Shown here: positions 22,794-24,419 of the stretch, piece by piece
How positions within the stretch are numbered: position 1 is the stretch's first letter
Layout of the letters: each line of letters starts with the position of its first letter
IMG/VR virus record: IMGVR_UViG_3300027631_000130
Coordinates: 1 to 24,419 of that record
DNA from: a virus
Length of the DNA: 24,419 bases
Strand: one strand, 5' to 3'
Notes under the pieces: generated by a model
Databases searched by the model: none
Seen by the model: the letters and a program-made list of their open reading frames with translations, nothing else
Told to the model about the DNA's origin: nothing
Program-made: the position numbers and the translations under genes

Positions 22794-24419
22794 ATGGCAG
22801 CAGGCGTCGGATCTAAGGTAGAATATTTAGATTACAATCAAATACAAACGATAATAAACACCGTGTTTGGCGTAGGTTCAGGCGACTCTGGTTACGGACA
22901 AACGGTTACTAGTAGCCAAGTTGCCCAACATTCAATAGTTACAGTTACACAATGGAATTCGTTGAGAAACGATCTACTTAAAGCTAGACAGCATCAAAGT
23001 GGTGTAGATGAATCTGGAAATTTAGGTCTTCCTACGCTTGATATTCGATTATCTGAGTCAGATCGTGCGGCATATTTAAGCATGGCAACTTTGATCAATG
23101 ATAACAGAAACATTACTCCTCCTAGCGGCGAATCTAGCTTTGTAACTTTAATAACAGCAAACAGATTATCTGGCTGGACCAGTACTGTTAATCACACATT
23201 AACGATTGAGTTTGGATCAGCAGATAATCTTCGTTGGTTTTTTAATTCAGGTGGTAATTTTCAATTTAGTTCATCACTTACTAACTATCAAACATCAGGT
23301 GACAGTGCCTTAGTAAATTCTTCATGGGAAACGCTGTTAAGGACCATGGGAATAATAAAGTTAAGTAATTTTTCAACTACTAATACTGGATCTGGAACCC
23401 CTGCAACTAATATTGGATATGCTAATTTAACAACATCAGATCAATTGATTTTTACTAAACTAGTTGAAGCAACGCTATATACTCCTAATCAATATCAGTT
23501 ATATGCAAGGGTTGCCGCCGGCTCGTTAATTATTACACCAAGTTGGAGTTATACTGACGCCGGCAACGACGGGACTTATAGAGTATTTGAGCCAGTGACT
23601 GGAACTTTAAATAGTTTTTGTCAAATGTACATTGCAACCGGAGCAAACGTAGCGGTTGCATATCCGCAAGTAGTATTCAGCGGATCTGGCTGGACATATT
23701 CTTCAGCATATGCAGTACCGCCGCCGAGTTACAGTATACGACCAAATGTTACATTAGTAAATGAAGGCGGTACGGTTACTTATACAGTTAGTACTGATAA
23801 TATCATAAACGGAACTTTATTATCTTGGAGAAATATAGGAACCTCTAATGCAGACGATTTCACCGATGGAGTTAATTCAGGAACTGTTCAAATAACATCT
23901 AATACTGGAACTATAGTTAGACAAGTGCGGGCAGATCTTACAACAGAATTTGTTAACGAAACTATCATCTTACAATTATTAACTGGATCAACGGCAACCG
24001 CAACTGACGCAATATTTACATCATCTGGTACGTGGGTGTGCCCAGCAGGAGTAACATCTGTATCTATTGTTGCTATTGGCGGCGGCAGTGCAGGTGGTAG
24101 TAGGCCATTGTCTGGCGGCGCGGCAGGCGGTGCAGGCGGCGGAGGCGGCGGAGGTTTAGCGTATATTAATAATTACACTGTAATACCAGGACAAAGTTAT
24201 ACAGTTGTAGTTGGCCGCGGTGGCAGCACTTATACAACTTACCAACAATATCTTGATGGCGTTGGCCAAGGCGGCCCAACATATTTTGCCTACTTAGGCA
24301 GTGATGTCATTAGAGCAACTGCTGGCATTCAAGGACAAGAATATAATAGTCAAGGTACTTCTACTAACCCAGCACCTATCGGAGGTACCTGGTCAGGAAT
24401 TCCAGGCACTATTGGGTAT
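22794..24419 (+). CDS. Large adhesin-like structural protein: duplicate domain, Calx-beta-like and glycine-rich domains (3' end outside window)
   Basis: The frame is open from the ATG at 22794 (ribosome site AGGGGA, 5 nt away) to the last base, 542 codons with no stop. Residues 1 to about 295 match the 293-aa protein upstream (DYNQIQTIINTVFGVGSGD, VTQWNSLRNDLLKARQHQ, NLRWFFNSGG, LIFTKLVEA, TPNQYQLYARV). Residues about 306-400 (NVTLVNEGGTVTYTVSTDN, then DDFTDGVNSGTVQI and TEFVNETIILQL) have the Calx-beta pattern. From about residue 405 a glycine-rich domain follows (FTSSGTWVCPAGVTSVSIV, a Gly run, INNYTVIPGQSYTVVVGRGG), a type found at the ends of marine phage fibres and adhesins. Glycine-rich tips resemble the adhesin role of T-even gp38, which is only an analogy. 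The likely role is host-surface binding. Confidence 0.87.
   Translation, partial: MAAGVGSKVEYLDYNQIQTIINTVFGVGSGDSGYGQTVTSSQVAQHSIVTVTQWNSLRNDLLKARQHQSGVDESGNLGLPTLDIRLSESDRAAYLSMATLINDNRNITPPSGESSFVTLITANRLSGWTSTVNHTLTIEFGSADNLRWFFNSGGNFQFSSSLTNYQTSGDSALVNSSWETLLRTMGIIKLSNFSTTNTGSGTPATNIGYANLTTSDQLIFTKLVEATLYTPNQYQLYARVAAGSLIITPSWSYTDAGNDGTYRVFEPVTGTLNSFCQMYIATGANVAVAYPQVVFSGSGWTYSSAYAVPPPSYSIRPNVTLVNEGGTVTYTVSTDNIINGTLLSWRNIGTSNADDFTDGVNSGTVQITSNTGTIVRQVRADLTTEFVNETIILQLLTGSTATATDAIFTSSGTWVCPAGVTSVSIVAIGGGSAGGSRPLSGGAAGGAGGGGGGGLAYINNYTVIPGQSYTVVVGRGGSTYTTYQQYLDGVGQGGPTYFAYLGSDVIRATAGIQGQEYNSQGTSTNPAPIGGTWSGIPGTIGY
22875..22924 (+). repeat. Duplicated coding segment, copy 2 (90% identical to 21919-21968)
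   Basis: This is the partner of 21919-21968, with 45 of 50 bases the same. It encodes the same GSGD.GYGQTVTSSQVA stretch near residue 28 of the second gene. The local conservation at DNA level points to tandem gene duplication with selection or gene conversion on this part. Confidence 0.85.

Noticed and set aside
1-24419. tRNA genes, CRISPR arrays, insertion sequences or attachment sites
   Set aside because: No non-coding stretch longer than 71 bp exists, and no direct repeats with regular spacers, transposase motifs or cloverleaf-like sequence were seen.

Overview
The window is a block of late structural genes from a tailed phage (Caudoviricetes), most likely a large contractile-tailed marine or aquatic myovirus with T4-type late gene control. 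Three things point there. The DNA is AT-rich and packed with genes, all on the + strand, and nothing longer than 71 bp is non-coding. Almost every product is a beta-rich fibre, baseplate or adhesion-type protein, including a T4 gp12-like tail collar domain. The motif ATAAATA, the core of the T4 late promoter TATAAATA, sits 20-22 nt upstream of the start codon in each of the three longer intergenic gaps. The host cannot be told from this sequence; cyanobacterial or SAR11-type hosts are only guesses. No tRNA, CRISPR, integrase, transposase or replication gene is visible.

Region 1 (1-11618) is the 3' part of one enormous gene. The frame is open to the left edge, so the ATG at 63 is internal, and at least 3,871 codons are present. 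It is a mosaic: a conserved N-terminal structural region, five chitin/cellulose-binding-like (CBM5/12-type) modules, a likely seven-bladed FG-GAP beta-propeller, GSGY-type beta repeats, a repeated 'PGM' mini-domain, and a long array of fibronectin-like or fibre repeats.

Region 2 (11634-15804) carries a tail fibre with five short GTDY repeats. It is followed 1 nt later by a complete subtilisin-like (S8) protease with an I9-like propeptide and beta-rich C-terminal domains. These two genes seem to share the transcript of the giant gene.

Region 3 (15848-20313) is a probable separate late transcript. It holds a 204-aa protein of unknown role, then two fibre paralogues, the first with a tail collar tip. 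Region 4 (20355-22722) has its own late-promoter-like site, a third fibre paralogue with a different C-terminal tip, and a 293-aa protein. Region 5 (22794-end) begins after another late-promoter-like site. It encodes a diverged tandem duplicate of the 293-aa protein, extended by a Calx-beta-like and a glycine-rich domain, and it runs off the right edge.

Taken together, this looks like the host-recognition and distal-tail module of the phage. Three fibres share an N-terminal attachment region and carry different tips. A duplicated adhesin family follows. A giant scaffold or adhesive protein and a virion-associated protease may process fibres or digest host surface layers. These roles are inferred from domain type and position.
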